Source of the DNA: CBETVX01 sp965539935
Lineage (GTDB): Bacteria; Bacillota; Clostridia; Peptostreptococcales; Caminicellaceae
Assembly: GCA_965539935.1 (NCBI GenBank)
Contig: CBETVX010000036.1
Location: 1 to 30,335, forward strand
Direction: 5' to 3'
Length of the DNA stretch: 30,335 nt
Shown here one piece after another: positions 15,860 to 24,804 of the stretch (within the stretch, counting starts at the first letter, position 1; every line of letters begins with the position of its first letter). A model generated the notes under the pieces. That model saw only the letters and a program-made list of their open reading frames with translations. It ran no database searches and had not been told where the DNA came from. A program made the position numbers and the translations under genes.

Positions 15860-16357
15860 TTAATCCTCCTCTACATCATTCATCTTAATTCTTAACTTCT
15901 CCAATCCACTATATAATCGACTTTTAATTGTATTGACATTTTCATCTAAAATTTCAGCAACTTCTTTTATTTTAAAATCTTCAAAATATCTTAATATAAT
16001 TATGCTACGGTAATTATGGGGTAACTCCTCCAAAGCTTTTTTAAGGTCTATATCTTCATAATGGTCATAAACACCTAAATTATAAATCGATAGAAATTCT
16101 TCATTTCCCAGAACCACCCTCTTCCTTTTTCTAAGAAAATCTAAAGAAGTATTAGTTAAAATCTTACAAAACCAAGTTTTTAAATAAGTATAATCCTTTA
16201 ATGATTCTATAGAAGAAATGGCTTTATAGATAGACTCTTGAACAATATCCAATGCATCATCTTTATTTTTAACATAATTATAGGCTATCCTATAGTGCAT
16301 TTCCTTATTTTGAACAATATACTCTTCAATTTCTATTAATATATCTTTCTTTGCCAT
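15860..16357 (-). CDS. sigV: ECF sigma factor, SigV type
   Basis: A 165-residue ECF sigma factor with region 2 over about residues 15-85 (YNYVKNKDDALDIVQES, then TWFCKILTN) and region 4 over about 108-158 (LPHNYRSIIILRYFEDFKIKEVAEIL read in parts, then NTIKSRLYSGLEKLR). It is followed two bases later by its probable anti-sigma factor RsiV, whose DUF3298-type domain points to the SigV group. Likely role: lysozyme and cell-wall stress response. A candidate ECF promoter upstream (16413-16440) suggests autoregulation. Targets such as oatA or dlt are not in the window. Confidence 0.9.
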   Translation of the reverse strand: MAKKDILIEIEEYIVQNKEMHYRIAYNYVKNKDDALDIVQESIYKAISSIESLKDYTYLKTWFCKILTNTSLDFLRKRKRVVLGNEEFLSIYNLGVYDHYEDIDLKKALEELPHNYRSIIILRYFEDFKIKEVAEILDENVNTIKSRLYSGLEKLRIKMNDVEED

Positions 16358-16412
16358 TAGAGCTAATTTCTCCCTTCTTGTTTTGATACATATCCCACGG
16401 TCCTACACTTTA

Positions 16413-16440
16413 TAGACGTACATGTATTTGGAAAAGTTGT
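16413..16440 (-). promoter_or_regulatory. ECF-type promoter of sigV-rsiV
   Basis: On the minus strand the sequence has CAACTTTT (around 16439-16432), then CGTC at 16418-16415 continuing as CGTCTA. AAC and CGTC are 17 bases apart. An AAC-type -35 with a CGTC-type -10 is the ECF signature, so SigV probably drives its own operon. It lies about 55 bases before the sigV start. Confidence 0.6.
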
Positions 16441-16877
16441 ATGAATTTATAATTTTACTAGAAGTCATATAGTTTTAAAAGGCAGGCCCCAGTTATTCCC
16501 TTACGTGAATTCATAGTTAATAAAGGAATAATTCAAGCTTAACCTCATTCCCATTTGTAAATGCAATAAGTAGAATAATTTTAAATAATAAATCTACTGT
16601 TTAACAATCCAATGGCTGTTATAATAATAATTTTTGCTATAATGGTATCAGATATATTTTTATTTTCAATAAGACACAAATCAACTGCTTAGGTCATATA
16701 AGATTTACTTGAGACTGATATCCCTATGAATCCTATACAATTCAGACAAAAAGCAATTGCTCTTAAGTTAAATGAAAGATTACTAGAAGGGATAATACTA
16801 AGTAGAAATAGATAAAAAAAGGTTATTCATTTAAATTGATGGAGCCATTAGAATATTTTTATTTTGGAGGGGTTAAG
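16441..16877. other. Gap upstream of marR without a supported gene
   Basis: About 440 bases. Short plus-strand open stretches exist: one near 16607-16692 encodes a hydrophobic segment (MAVIIIIFAIMVSDIFLF), and another at 16726-16815 reads MNPIQFRQKAIALKLNE and stops after 29 codons. Neither has a ribosome site or a match I recognise. They may be scraps of lost genes. No clear promoter for marR is seen. Confidence 0.4.
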
Positions 16878-17381
16878 TTGGATAGAAACAAGGGGAACTA
16901 TTATTTTAATCTATTTTTAAACCTAATGAGAGCTAATTATATGAAAATTCAAAAAGATTGGGAAAAGGTTGCAAATGAAGTTGGTTTGACACACACCCAA
17001 CAACATGCCCTTTGGATACTGCACCTTGACAATGGTTTAACATTAGACGAGCTTGGGAATATTGCATTTTGGAACAAATCGACAACATCTGCTCTTGTAA
17101 GTAGACTTGAGAAAAAAGGTTATGTGAGAAAAGAAAAGTATTTAGATAATAGTAGAACTATTAGAATATACATAACAGAGGAAGGTAAAAAAATACTGGA
17201 AGATAGCGTAAATACTGAAAGAGCAATTAAATTCATGGGGCTTTTAAGAAGTTTAGATGTAGAAGAAATAGAAAAATTTTTAGAGACTTTAGAAAAAACA
17301 TACAATCTTATGAATGATCAAGACGCTACTGATTTCAAAAAATATTTACAGGTTTCCTCACATAGGATGTCAAAATTATAA
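16878..17381 (+). CDS. MarR-family transcriptional regulator
   Basis: A 167-residue MarR regulator. I take TTG at 16878 as the start: GGAGG lies at 16866-16870 with a 7-base spacer, and the longer frame from 16836 adds 14 residues with no ribosome site. The winged helix covers about residues 30-115: HTQQHALWIL, TLDELGNIAFWNKSTTSALV (recognition helix), then SRLEKKGYVRKEKY and a wing DNSRTIRIYITEEGK. MarR dimers usually repress until a phenolic or other small acid binds. The next gene encodes an enoate reductase, and a perfect palindrome lies at its promoter, so the reductase substrate may be the inducer. Confidence 0.9.
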   Translation: MDRNKGNYYFNLFLNLMRANYMKIQKDWEKVANEVGLTHTQQHALWILHLDNGLTLDELGNIAFWNKSTTSALVSRLEKKGYVRKEKYLDNSRTIRIYITEEGKKILEDSVNTERAIKFMGLLRSLDVEEIEKFLETLEKTYNLMNDQDATDFKKYLQVSSHRMSKL

Positions 17382-17389
17382 CAAAATCA

Positions 17390-17418
17390 TTGACTTTAAT
17401 TTATCAATCCTATACAAT
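17390..17418 (+). promoter_or_regulatory. Promoter of the enoate reductase gene
   Basis: TTGACT (17390-17395), a 17-base spacer and TACAAT (17413-17418) make a strong housekeeping promoter starting 9 bases after the marR stop. The transcript would begin near 17425, just before the palindrome at 17432. Confidence 0.7.
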
Positions 17419-17431
17419 AAAAACATAAATC

Positions 17432-17502
17432 AAATTCGTTAACGAATTTTATTGATGATGATTACTAAATTTTATTGCCAATGAAATTTGTTACGTAAAA
17501 TT
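17432..17502. promoter_or_regulatory. MarR operators (perfect palindrome plus imperfect copy)
   Basis: AAATTCGTTAACGAATTT (17432-17449) is a perfect 18-bp palindrome directly downstream of the expected transcription start. A second, imperfect site (AAATTTGTTACGTAAAATT, 17484-17502) shares the left half. Size and position fit repression of the reductase gene by the adjacent MarR protein. The link is inference. Confidence 0.65.
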
Positions 17503-17527
17503 AATATAGAGCTGAGGAGGAAATAAT

Positions 17528-19432
17528 ATGTCTAAACTTTTTACCCCTATAAAAATAGGAAATTTAGAATTAAAAAATAGGTTTATGATGGCACCCATGG
17601 AAAATGGACTTGCTAAAATTGGTGGAGAAGTTAGTGATAGGCTTATAGATTTTTTCGTTGAAAGAGCTCAAAATGAGGTATCAATTATCATGACAGGTTC
17701 TATAGCTGTTTCTCCCGAAGGACGGGGACTTCCTACACAGTTAAATTTATATGAAGATAATCATATAGTAGGACTCAAGAAATTGACTGATGCCATTCAT
17801 AATGCCGGAGGAAAAATAGGGGCTCAACTTTATCATGCTGGTAGACAGGCAAGTGAAGCAGTGACAGGTATTCAGCCAATCGCACCTAGTGCCATTCCTT
17901 GTGCAATACTTGGAAATAATCCAAGGGAAATGACTAAAGAAGATATTGACGAAATGCATAAAAAATTTGTAGAAGCGGCAAAAAGGAGTGTAAAGGCTGG
18001 ATTTGATCTAATTGAAGTTCACTTTGCCCATGGATATTTGCTTCATAGTTTTCTATCACCACATAGTAATAAAAGAACAGATGAATATGGAGGAAGCCTT
18101 GAAAACAGAATGAGATTTCCAATGGCTGTTTTAAAGGATATAATTAAATCATGTGGTGAAAAGGTGCCTGTTACAATAAGAATAAGTGTTGATGAGTACC
18201 TTGAAGATGGTTTAGGATTTGATGAAGTTAAGATTATATGCACGGAAGTAGAAAAAGCAGGAGCTAAGGCCATAAGTTTGTCAGCAGGAAGTTATGATTC
18301 AGTAGAATATACAATTCAACCTATGTTTATAGAGCAAGGATTTATTATACCATTTTCTGAAAAACTTAAGAAGGAAATTAATATTCCAGTTATAGTTGCT
18401 GGAAGATTAAATAATGCAAAGCTAATAGAAGACATAATTGAAAATAATAAAGCTGACATGGTTGCAATAGGAAGAGGTTTAATAAGTGATGAAAAGCTAG
18501 TAATTAAAATGAAGAATAAGGAATACAAAGATATCAGATACTGTGTTGCATGTAATCAAGGCTGTATCGACAAAGTTTTTATAGCCCAAGGTGTGCAATG
18601 CCTTGTGAACCCTAAAGCAGGCTATGATATGAATAGAAAAATTGAAAAAGCAGAAAAAATAAAGAATGTAGTTATTATAGGAGCAGGTCCTGCAGGGCTA
18701 GAAGCTGCAAGGGTTGCTAAATTAAGGGGACATAATGTTGTTTTAATAGATAAGGCTGATAAAATAGGAGGAAAGATGGATATATTATCCTCTCCACCTG
18801 AAAAGGAAAACTTTATGCTTTTTAAAGAATATCTATATAACCAAATGTTAAAACTAAAAATTAAGTTTGTTCAAAAAGAAGTTAAATCTGCAAAAGATCT
18901 CGAAGAATTCAGTCCTGATTCAGTAATTGTAGCCACGGGGGCTTCACAAACAGTTCCTCCAATCAAAGGGATAGAATCCAAAAATGTACTAATGGCTGAA
19001 GATGTTTTGAATGGAAAAGCCAAGGTTGGAAAAACTGTTGCAATAATTGGGGGCGGTCTCGTTGGAACAGAAACTGCAAAATTCCTTGCTTATAAGGGAA
19101 TAAAGGTTCATATTATTGAAATGATGGAGGCTATAGCAAAAGATATAGGTGCTACTTATATAGGTCATCTCTTTAAAATATTAAATGAATATGGAGTTGA
19201 ACAGCATGTAAATGCAAAAGTAGAGGAAATAAAAGAAGACATGATTGTTCTTGAAGATCAAGAGCTTGAAGTTGATAATGTGATAATTGCAACAGGATAT
19301 AAATCCAATAATTCAATTATTGAGGAGATTAAGGGTAGATTTAAGGAAGTTTACGTTGTTGGAGATGCTAATAGCCCAAGAAGAATTTTAGATGCGGTTG
19401 AAGAAGGGTTCCTTGCTTCAAGCCAAATATAG
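17528..19432 (+). CDS. Old Yellow Enzyme-family 2-enoate reductase (FMN, 4Fe-4S, FAD)
   Basis: A 634-residue enzyme in three parts. An N-terminal TIM barrel (about 1-335) binds FMN and has the OYE stretches QLYHAGRQ (100-107) and HFAHGYLLHSFLSPHSNKR (165-183). The Fe-S motif C-x2-C-x3-C-x11-C is complete (C339, C342, C346, C358). The C-terminal FAD/NAD(P)H part has GAGPAG (385-390) and GGGLVG (508-513). This is the layout of 2-enoate reductase, FldZ, BaiCD/BaiH and trimethylamine dehydrogenase-like enzymes. The likely reaction is NADH-dependent reduction of a C=C bond next to a carboxyl or carbonyl group, oxygen-sensitive and cytoplasmic. The exact substrate cannot be read from sequence; related enzymes act on cinnamate, bile-acid intermediates or dienoyl-CoA. 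GAGGAGG precedes the ATG. MarR control is likely. Confidence 0.9.
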   Translation: MSKLFTPIKIGNLELKNRFMMAPMENGLAKIGGEVSDRLIDFFVERAQNEVSIIMTGSIAVSPEGRGLPTQLNLYEDNHIVGLKKLTDAIHNAGGKIGAQLYHAGRQASEAVTGIQPIAPSAIPCAILGNNPREMTKEDIDEMHKKFVEAAKRSVKAGFDLIEVHFAHGYLLHSFLSPHSNKRTDEYGGSLENRMRFPMAVLKDIIKSCGEKVPVTIRISVDEYLEDGLGFDEVKIICTEVEKAGAKAISLSAGSYDSVEYTIQPMFIEQGFIIPFSEKLKKEINIPVIVAGRLNNAKLIEDIIENNKADMVAIGRGLISDEKLVIKMKNKEYKDIRYCVACNQGCIDKVFIAQGVQCLVNPKAGYDMNRKIEKAEKIKNVVIIGAGPAGLEAARVAKLRGHNVVLIDKADKIGGKMDILSSPPEKENFMLFKEYLYNQMLKLKIKFVQKEVKSAKDLEEFSPDSVIVATGASQTVPPIKGIESKNVLMAEDVLNGKAKVGKTVAIIGGGLVGTETAKFLAYKGIKVHIIEMMEAIAKDIGATYIGHLFKILNEYGVEQHVNAKVEEIKEDMIVLEDQELEVDNVIIATGYKSNNSIIEEIKGRFKEVYVVGDANSPRRILDAVEEGFLASSQI

Positions 19433-19455
19433 AATATATTAAATATATTTTTAAA

Positions 19456-19485
19456 TTAAGGGAAACCGAGTTTGGTTTCCCTTAA
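19456..19485. terminator. Terminator-like hairpin behind the enoate reductase
   Basis: TTAAGGGAAACC (19456-19467) pairs with 19474-19485 in a 12-bp stem with a 6-base loop, 23 bases past the reductase stop. The T run on the plus strand is weak; minus-strand transcripts arriving from the ABC operon would meet a slightly better T-rich tail. Confidence 0.65.
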
Positions 19486-19556
19486 GTAATATAAAATCAA
19501 CATCTAACCACGGGAACAGTTTGGAGCGACTCCTTGGTTATAAAGACCATAAAGAA

Positions 19557-19592
19557 GACTGTTAGAATCTTCATTCTCAACAGTCTATAAAA
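19557..19592 (-). terminator. Copied, damaged yitT terminator
   Basis: Same element as at 3534-3574: AGACTGTT and AACAGTCT can still pair (8 bp), but the inner stem and the T run (TCTTCTTTATGG on the minus strand) are degraded. It belongs to the duplicated yitT segment and could still weakly stop transcripts from the ABC operon, which shows no terminator of its own. Confidence 0.5.
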
Positions 19593-19644
19593 TACAAATT
19601 ATTAATTTTAACCACATATAATGTCTGTTTTATATCTGATCTAT

Positions 19645-20235
19645 CTACTTCACTAAATACTTCTCCAAGGACTTCATGTACAGTTGATACCATTATAAAT
19701 ACTTTACTATCAATAGAATAACTATTTCTTTTAATTTAAATACCTGTGCCCTATTAACTACGCAAAGTAATGCATCTTATCCTTTCCAGGATACATACCC
19801 TTACCCTTTAATCCTGTTATCCCTCTATCCAACTTTTTTATTATTTCTTCGCTTATTTCCTGTGGGTAATCAGTAATAATATGAAAGGTCTTTGCATAAT
19901 TTAAACCTTCTACAATAAAATCAGCCACCTTAACAACTACATAAAGTGCTATCACCGAATATAAAGAGGTTTCTACCTGTCTATTGACTATACTTGCTGC
20001 AGCAACAATGATTAAATAAAGGACCATCATGAGCTTTGCTATGCTGGCTCCCGGTATGTATTTATTAATAATAGCTCATGCAAGATCTGTACCACAAGTT
20101 TTTCCACCACGCTTAAATACAAAACCTATTCCTACTCCCATAAAAACTCCACTGTGAATTTATGCCAGAATCAAATCTTCAATAGCATTTATACTATTAC
20201 CTAATAAAAAATTAAATAATAACTTTATAATAATC
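19645..20235 (-). pseudogene. Decayed partial copy of yitT
   Basis: The minus strand matches the 3' two thirds of the intact yitT gene at 3615-4478, including the gap and terminator behind it. The longest open piece (20030-19758) matches 77 of 85 residues up to GKDK. Damage includes a Gly codon turned into TGA in the DLAGAII region (near 20077), at least two single-base deletions near 19725 and 19771 compared with the intact copy, and loss of the original stop. The first roughly 100 codons are absent. Similarity fades near 20235, only about 14 bases from the stop of the ABC ATPase gene. It cannot make a functional YitT protein. Confidence 0.88.
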
Positions 20236-20248
20236 TCAGATTAAAATT

Positions 20249-21343
20249 TTAAACCTCTATTCTAAGGGATCTTTCATCATTTTTATCAAAAAGATGAATA
20301 TTTTTTAAATCAAATTTTACAAATACCTCATCTCCCATATTACCCTTGTAGTTTTGGGGAGCAATTATTTTAACCTTATTGTTACCTATTTTTACATTTA
20401 CCAACTTATCTCTACCTAGTGGTTCAATAACATATATTTCACCTTTAATAGTATTTTCTCCTTGACTGGTAAGAGTAATATTTTCTGGTCTTATACCTAA
20501 AGTGACTTTTTCTCCACTTTGTTTTTCTATATATTTTCTATAAATATCTTCAGGTAATTTAATTTGAAATGATTCCTCTTTTAATGTAACTTTTCCATTT
20601 TCTCTAAGATATGTTACATCTATAAAATTCATAGGTGGGTTGCCAATAAATTTAGCAATGAAAAGATTTTTAGGCATAGTATAAAGTTCTTCTGGAGTAC
20701 CAAAATCCTGTAGTATACCTTTATTCATAACTGCAATTTTATCACACATGGAGAGAGCTTCAGTTTGATCATGGGTTACAAAAACAGTAGTTATACCTAA
20801 ATCTTTTTGAAGTTTTTTTATTTCTGCCCTCATGGATATCCTTAGACTAGAATCTAAGTTTGAAAGGGGTTCGTCTAACAATAAAATTTTTGGCTCTTTA
20901 ATAAGGGCTCTAGCCAGTGCAACCCTCTGCTGTTGTCCACCAGAAATTTGACTTGGATACCTATCTAATAGAGAGTCTACTTGGAAATTCTTTGCTATTT
21001 CCTTAACCTTTTTGTTAATTTCTATCTTATTAATTTTTCTTAATTTAAGAGGAAATCCTATATTTTCAGCAATTGTCATATAAGGATAAAGAGCATAATT
21101 TTGAAAACACATTCCAATATTTCTATCCTTAGAAGGTATATCATTTACAACTTCCTCATCAAAAATAATCTCTCCTTCATCGGTTTTATAAATTCCAGCA
21201 AGTATCAACAAAGTAGTTGTCTTTCCACAACCCGATGGTCCAAGTAAAGCTACAAATTCGCCATCTTTTATTCTTAAATTTAAATTGTTCACAGCAATAA
21301 AATCACCAAATCTTTTAGTTAAATTTTTTATTTTTACTTCCAT
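20249..21343 (-). CDS. Sugar ABC transporter ATPase (UgpC/MsmX/MalK type)
   Basis: A 364-residue ATPase of the carbohydrate uptake CUT1 class. Walker A GPSGCGKT is at 35-42, the Q-loop at Q81, the signature ISGGQ at 133-137, Walker B ILLLDE at 153-158, and the H-loop in FVTHDQTEAL. A C-terminal TOBE/MOP-like domain (about 235-364) is typical of MalK/UgpC. I choose ATG at 21343 (MEVKIKNL) because GGGAGG lies 7 bases before it; a longer frame from 21358 would put the ribosome site inside the gene. It is last in the binding protein-permease-permease-ATPase operon and may energise other sugar transporters too, as MsmX does. Confidence 0.92.
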   Translation of the reverse strand: MEVKIKNLTKRFGDFIAVNNLNLRIKDGEFVALLGPSGCGKTTTLLILAGIYKTDEGEIIFDEEVVNDIPSKDRNIGMCFQNYALYPYMTIAENIGFPLKLRKINKIEINKKVKEIAKNFQVDSLLDRYPSQISGGQQQRVALARALIKEPKILLLDEPLSNLDSSLRISMRAEIKKLQKDLGITTVFVTHDQTEALSMCDKIAVMNKGILQDFGTPEELYTMPKNLFIAKFIGNPPMNFIDVTYLRENGKVTLKEESFQIKLPEDIYRKYIEKQSGEKVTLGIRPENITLTSQGENTIKGEIYVIEPLGRDKLVNVKIGNNKVKIIAPQNYKGNMGDEVFVKFDLKNIHLFDKNDERSLRIEV

Positions 21344-21376
21344 GCTGCAACCTCCCATGTTAGATTATTTTTTAGA

Positions 21377-22231
21377 TTATCCTTTTATACCTCCAAATTG
21401 TACCTTCATTAGTGATTTCTGTGAAATAAGGAAAAATACTATTATGGGTATTAGGTAAAAAAATCCTGCTGCTGCCAGTAATCCGTAATCTAGAAATCGA
21501 AAATCCCCAATTAAATTTTTTATAAATACTGAAAGAGTGTAATTTTCACTGCTAAACAAAAATATGTAGGAATAAATAAACTCAGACCATCCTGCAAGAA
21601 ATGCAAATATTGCTACTGCTGAAATACCTGGTTTTACATGGGGCAATATAATCTTATACCAGGCTTGAAACTTTGTACATCCATCTATATATGCTGCCCA
21701 TTCTATTTCCCAAGGAATTTCGTCAAAGAAACCTTTTATCATCCAAGTTGCCATAGGTAATTCCAATGCCACTTTTACTAACACTACTCCAATAATATTG
21801 TCTATTAGTGAAATAAAATTAAGAACATAGAATAAAGCTATTAAAAGGGCCACTCCAGGAAAGGCATGAAGTATTATGGTAGATTTCATAATAAAACTCT
21901 TCCCCCAAAAATCCATTCGAGAAAGAGCAAAACCTGCCATAAGACTTATTATAATTTCTAAAACAGTAACACTGCCAGCTAATATAATGCTATTTAATGT
22001 AATTGGCCAAATACTTTCAAAAACAGTTAAACCCAGTTTGATTTCACTCCACAAAAATCTCCAATTTTGAATTGTAAAATTTTTTGGTATTATGCCAAAG
22101 GCAAGTTTATCTGAAAAGGAACTAACTAAAAGCCATAGGTATGCAATAACTATAGGCAAGGTAGATAAAAACAGAAAGCCATATATTAAACCTCTAGACA
22201 TATATTTAATTACTTGCTGTTTCACCATCAT
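21377..22231 (-). CDS. Sugar ABC transporter permease, MalG-like
   Basis: A 284-residue inner membrane permease with six helices. The EAA loop that docks on the ATPase is at about 177-200 (EWAAYIDGCTKFQAW, then ILPHVKPG). The start is ambiguous: ATG 22231, ATG 22228 or GTG 22225 all follow AAGGAGG, and the last two have the better spacing. It lies between the MalF-like permease and the ATPase, and pairs with the former to form the channel. The substrate is not evident. Confidence 0.9.
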   Translation of the reverse strand: MMVKQQVIKYMSRGLIYGFLFLSTLPIVIAYLWLLVSSFSDKLAFGIIPKNFTIQNWRFLWSEIKLGLTVFESIWPITLNSIILAGSVTVLEIIISLMAGFALSRMDFWGKSFIMKSTIILHAFPGVALLIALFYVLNFISLIDNIIGVVLVKVALELPMATWMIKGFFDEIPWEIEWAAYIDGCTKFQAWYKIILPHVKPGISAVAIFAFLAGWSEFIYSYIFLFSSENYTLSVFIKNLIGDFRFLDYGLLAAAGFFYLIPIIVFFLISQKSLMKVQFGGIKG

Positions 22232-22263
22232 TCCTCCTTAAATGCCTTATGTTTTGTAATATC

Positions 22264-23223
22264 TTACTTTCTTATTTTTCCTTTATTCATCATTGCCTCA
22301 TAACCAAATAATTTCAACATGATAATGGCAATTATCACAGCTATTATAACAAGAACTATTGATATGGCAGCACCATATCCAAATTCATAATTTTTAAAGG
22401 CTTCATGGTATGAATAAAGGGACCAAACCTCACTTTTATTCAGGGGTCCACCATCAGTTATGAGAAGAATATATTCATAGGAAGTTATAAGTGAAAGGGT
22501 TTGCCATATTGTCATAAACATTATTGGCCACTTTAAAAAAGGTATTATAACATACTTTATAATATTCCAATCAGTTGCTCCATCAACTTTAGCTGCTTGG
22601 AAATAATATTTTGGTATTGATTTAATAGCCGATGAAAAAACTACCATTCCAAGGGATGCACCAATCATACCATTAGCAATAATTATGACAGTCATAGGAT
22701 TATTTAAAATCCAATTTTGAGAAGGGAGATTAAAGAGTTTATTGGATAATATATTTAACATACCAGCTTCAGTAGGATCTAAAAACCATAGCCATAATAA
22801 AGCATATATTACTGCTGGAGTCATACGGGGAAACATCCAAATAGTTTTAAATAATAATCCTTTATTTTCATTTTTTATAAAATAAGTTGTAATGACTGCC
22901 AGTAAAAAACCAAATCCTACATTAATTATTAATGTAAAAAATACATATTTTATAGTATTCATCAGCACAATACTTATATTAGGATCTCTAAAAAGTCTTA
23001 TATAATTATCAATACCAATGAAATTCCATTTTAAAGTATAGTCCATGTCGGTAAAGGACATTAAAAAAGTTAATACTACAGGTACAAAATAAAAAAATAA
23101 AATAAGAAATAAAAAAGGTGCAATAAAGGGTAATGCCACAAAAAAGTTTTTTGAATATACTTTAGATTTTTTTTGTGCAACTTCTTTGTTAATTAATCCT
23201 TTAACATCTACTTGTTCCAACAA
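22264..23223 (-). CDS. Sugar ABC transporter permease, MalF-like
   Basis: A 319-residue permease with six or seven helices after a 25-residue polar N-terminus. The EAA loop is at about 207-230 (YFQAAKVDGATDWN, then YVIIPFLKWP). It forms the heterodimeric channel with the MalG-like protein 32 bases downstream. It is separated from the binding-protein gene by 74 bases that hold a GC-rich hairpin. Confidence 0.9.
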   Translation of the reverse strand: MLEQVDVKGLINKEVAQKKSKVYSKNFFVALPFIAPFLFLILFFYFVPVVLTFLMSFTDMDYTLKWNFIGIDNYIRLFRDPNISIVLMNTIKYVFFTLIINVGFGFLLAVITTYFIKNENKGLLFKTIWMFPRMTPAVIYALLWLWFLDPTEAGMLNILSNKLFNLPSQNWILNNPMTVIIIANGMIGASLGMVVFSSAIKSIPKYYFQAAKVDGATDWNIIKYVIIPFLKWPIMFMTIWQTLSLITSYEYILLITDGGPLNKSEVWSLYSYHEAFKNYEFGYGAAISIVLVIIAVIIAIIMLKLFGYEAMMNKGKIRK

Positions 23224-23251
23224 CTTTTCTCCTTTCTATTTAATATTATAT

Positions 23252-23269
23252 AGGGGGCTAATACCCCCT
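23252..23269 (-). terminator. Intercistronic hairpin between binding-protein and permease genes
   Basis: AGGGGG (23252-23257) and CCCCCT (23264-23269) form a compact 6-bp stem without a T run. In ABC operons such a hairpin behind the binding-protein gene usually protects its mRNA or limits read-through, giving more binding protein than permease. That role is inferred from position. Confidence 0.55.
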
Positions 23270-23297
23270 TTATGATACAAATACACTGTAATTAATG

Positions 23298-24707
23298 CTA
23301 ATCAGTAAAAATAATATCATCTAAATCATTTTTAACCTGTTCTTCTAACCAGTTTAAAGCTTCATCAACATTATATTCTCCTATTTCTACTGCTTGAACT
23401 GTCTTAAAGAAAGTATTAGTTAATTTACTAAATTGAGGATGATTTGGCTGTAATGTTGTATAATCTAGCATATACTGTACATCACTTAGAAATACATTTT
23501 CTTTATAAGCTGGTTCTTCCGCTGCTTCAGAACTTACTACCAAGTGTCCTGATCCTACAGCATGTTCTACATTATATTTAGGCTGAGAAGCAAGAGCTAC
23601 TAATGCAAATGCCAAATCAGGATATTTTGTATTTGAATTTATAACATATACATAAGGTTGGGAAAGAGTAATAGGTTTATTTCCTTTAGATTTTGCTGGA
23701 ATAAGGGCATATCCGATGTTATCAAACATATATTCTTCACTTAATTTACCAAGTTCACTATGGTAATCTACTTCTTGATATTCTGCCCAATGCCAAGTTC
23801 CACCGTACCAAAACAGAACTTTGCCTTCAACCCAGTCTTGATGAATTTGTCTCCACTCCATAGATGTCATACCTGTTGGAGTAACCTTAGCTTCCTGTGA
23901 AATATCATAAAAATAATTTAATGTATCCTTTATTGCTTGTTTATCTAATACTAATTTACCACTTTCCTCATCCAGCAGTTTACCTCCAAAATTATATATC
24001 ATTGATGTGAAAAATGCCCCATTATTTGGTCTATGGTATATTCCATACTTAGCTACACCTTTATCTACTGCCTCTTTAGCAAGATTTGTCATATCATCAA
24101 GGGTAAATTGACCATTTTTAATTTTTTCTGGAAGAGAAGAAATTTCATCCTCTGACCAACCTAATTCCCTAAGTATGTCCTTTCTGAAGAACACAGGCCT
24201 TGCCTCTGTATCCTGTGGCACTCCATATATCTTGGAGTCCCATTTAGTTGCCTCCCAAAGATTAGGATAAATATTTTCAACATATTTATTCCATTCTGAA
24301 CCATTTATATATTCATCAAGGGCTAATATGTATCCCCCTTCAGCCATCATGGATATGTCTGCATGGCTGATAGTTCTAATATCAGCTCCTTTATCAGATT
24401 GATGAGCTAATATAAATTTTTGATTGTACTCATCATAACCTGATGAAACATGGGTTCCATTTACTTTGATTCTCCTATTATCGTCCTTTTCTTCAAGGAT
24501 TTCATTTAATTCTTCAGCAGCTTTTTGCAAATTCGAAACCCTTGTTGAATCGGCAGGAGACCCATATGATTCTACCTCAATAACTACTTCTTCTATATTA
24601 GATGCTGATTGGGAGTCTACCTGCTTATCTTCCCTTTGCTTACAACCAGTAAGGCTTATTAATATTAATAAAATAAAAATTAGTAATAACTGAAACTTTT
24701 TTTTCAT
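23298..24707 (-). CDS. Extracellular solute-binding lipoprotein of the sugar ABC importer
   Basis: A 469-residue lipoprotein: basic start MKKK, hydrophobic helix and lipobox SLTGC with Cys22. After a polar linker the mature part fits the CUT1 solute-binding fold (SBP_bac_1/8), with the lobe-hinge pattern and an aromatic-rich ligand region (WYGGTWHWAEYQ, around residues 296-307). It delivers substrate to the two permeases downstream. No glycosidase, kinase or regulator accompanies the operon, so the sugar cannot be named. It has the promoter-proximal position of the operon. Confidence 0.9.
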   Translation of the reverse strand: MKKKFQLLLIFILLILISLTGCKQREDKQVDSQSASNIEEVVIEVESYGSPADSTRVSNLQKAAEELNEILEEKDDNRRIKVNGTHVSSGYDEYNQKFILAHQSDKGADIRTISHADISMMAEGGYILALDEYINGSEWNKYVENIYPNLWEATKWDSKIYGVPQDTEARPVFFRKDILRELGWSEDEISSLPEKIKNGQFTLDDMTNLAKEAVDKGVAKYGIYHRPNNGAFFTSMIYNFGGKLLDEESGKLVLDKQAIKDTLNYFYDISQEAKVTPTGMTSMEWRQIHQDWVEGKVLFWYGGTWHWAEYQEVDYHSELGKLSEEYMFDNIGYALIPAKSKGNKPITLSQPYVYVINSNTKYPDLAFALVALASQPKYNVEHAVGSGHLVVSSEAAEEPAYKENVFLSDVQYMLDYTTLQPNHPQFSKLTNTFFKTVQAVEIGEYNVDEALNWLEEQVKNDLDDIIFTD

Positions 24708-24804
24708 TTATATTACCCCCTCATAAAAAAAATTTTTCTTTATAATATAACTCAAAATCCCCTAGAATTTTGTGAAATGGAATCCCCATGTTTACTATAT
24801 TTCT

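Noticed and set aside
15214..15888. Long plus-strand open frame (224 codons) opposite rsiV
   Set aside because: It is a mirror of the AT-rich rsiV/sigV coding strand, with Ser/Leu/Phe-rich low-complexity protein. The minus-strand genes have clear domains and coupled translation.
16726..16815. Plus-strand 29-codon frame MNPIQFRQKAIALKLNE...
   Set aside because: The helix-like composition is tempting as an N-terminal scrap, but no ribosome site or family match is visible.
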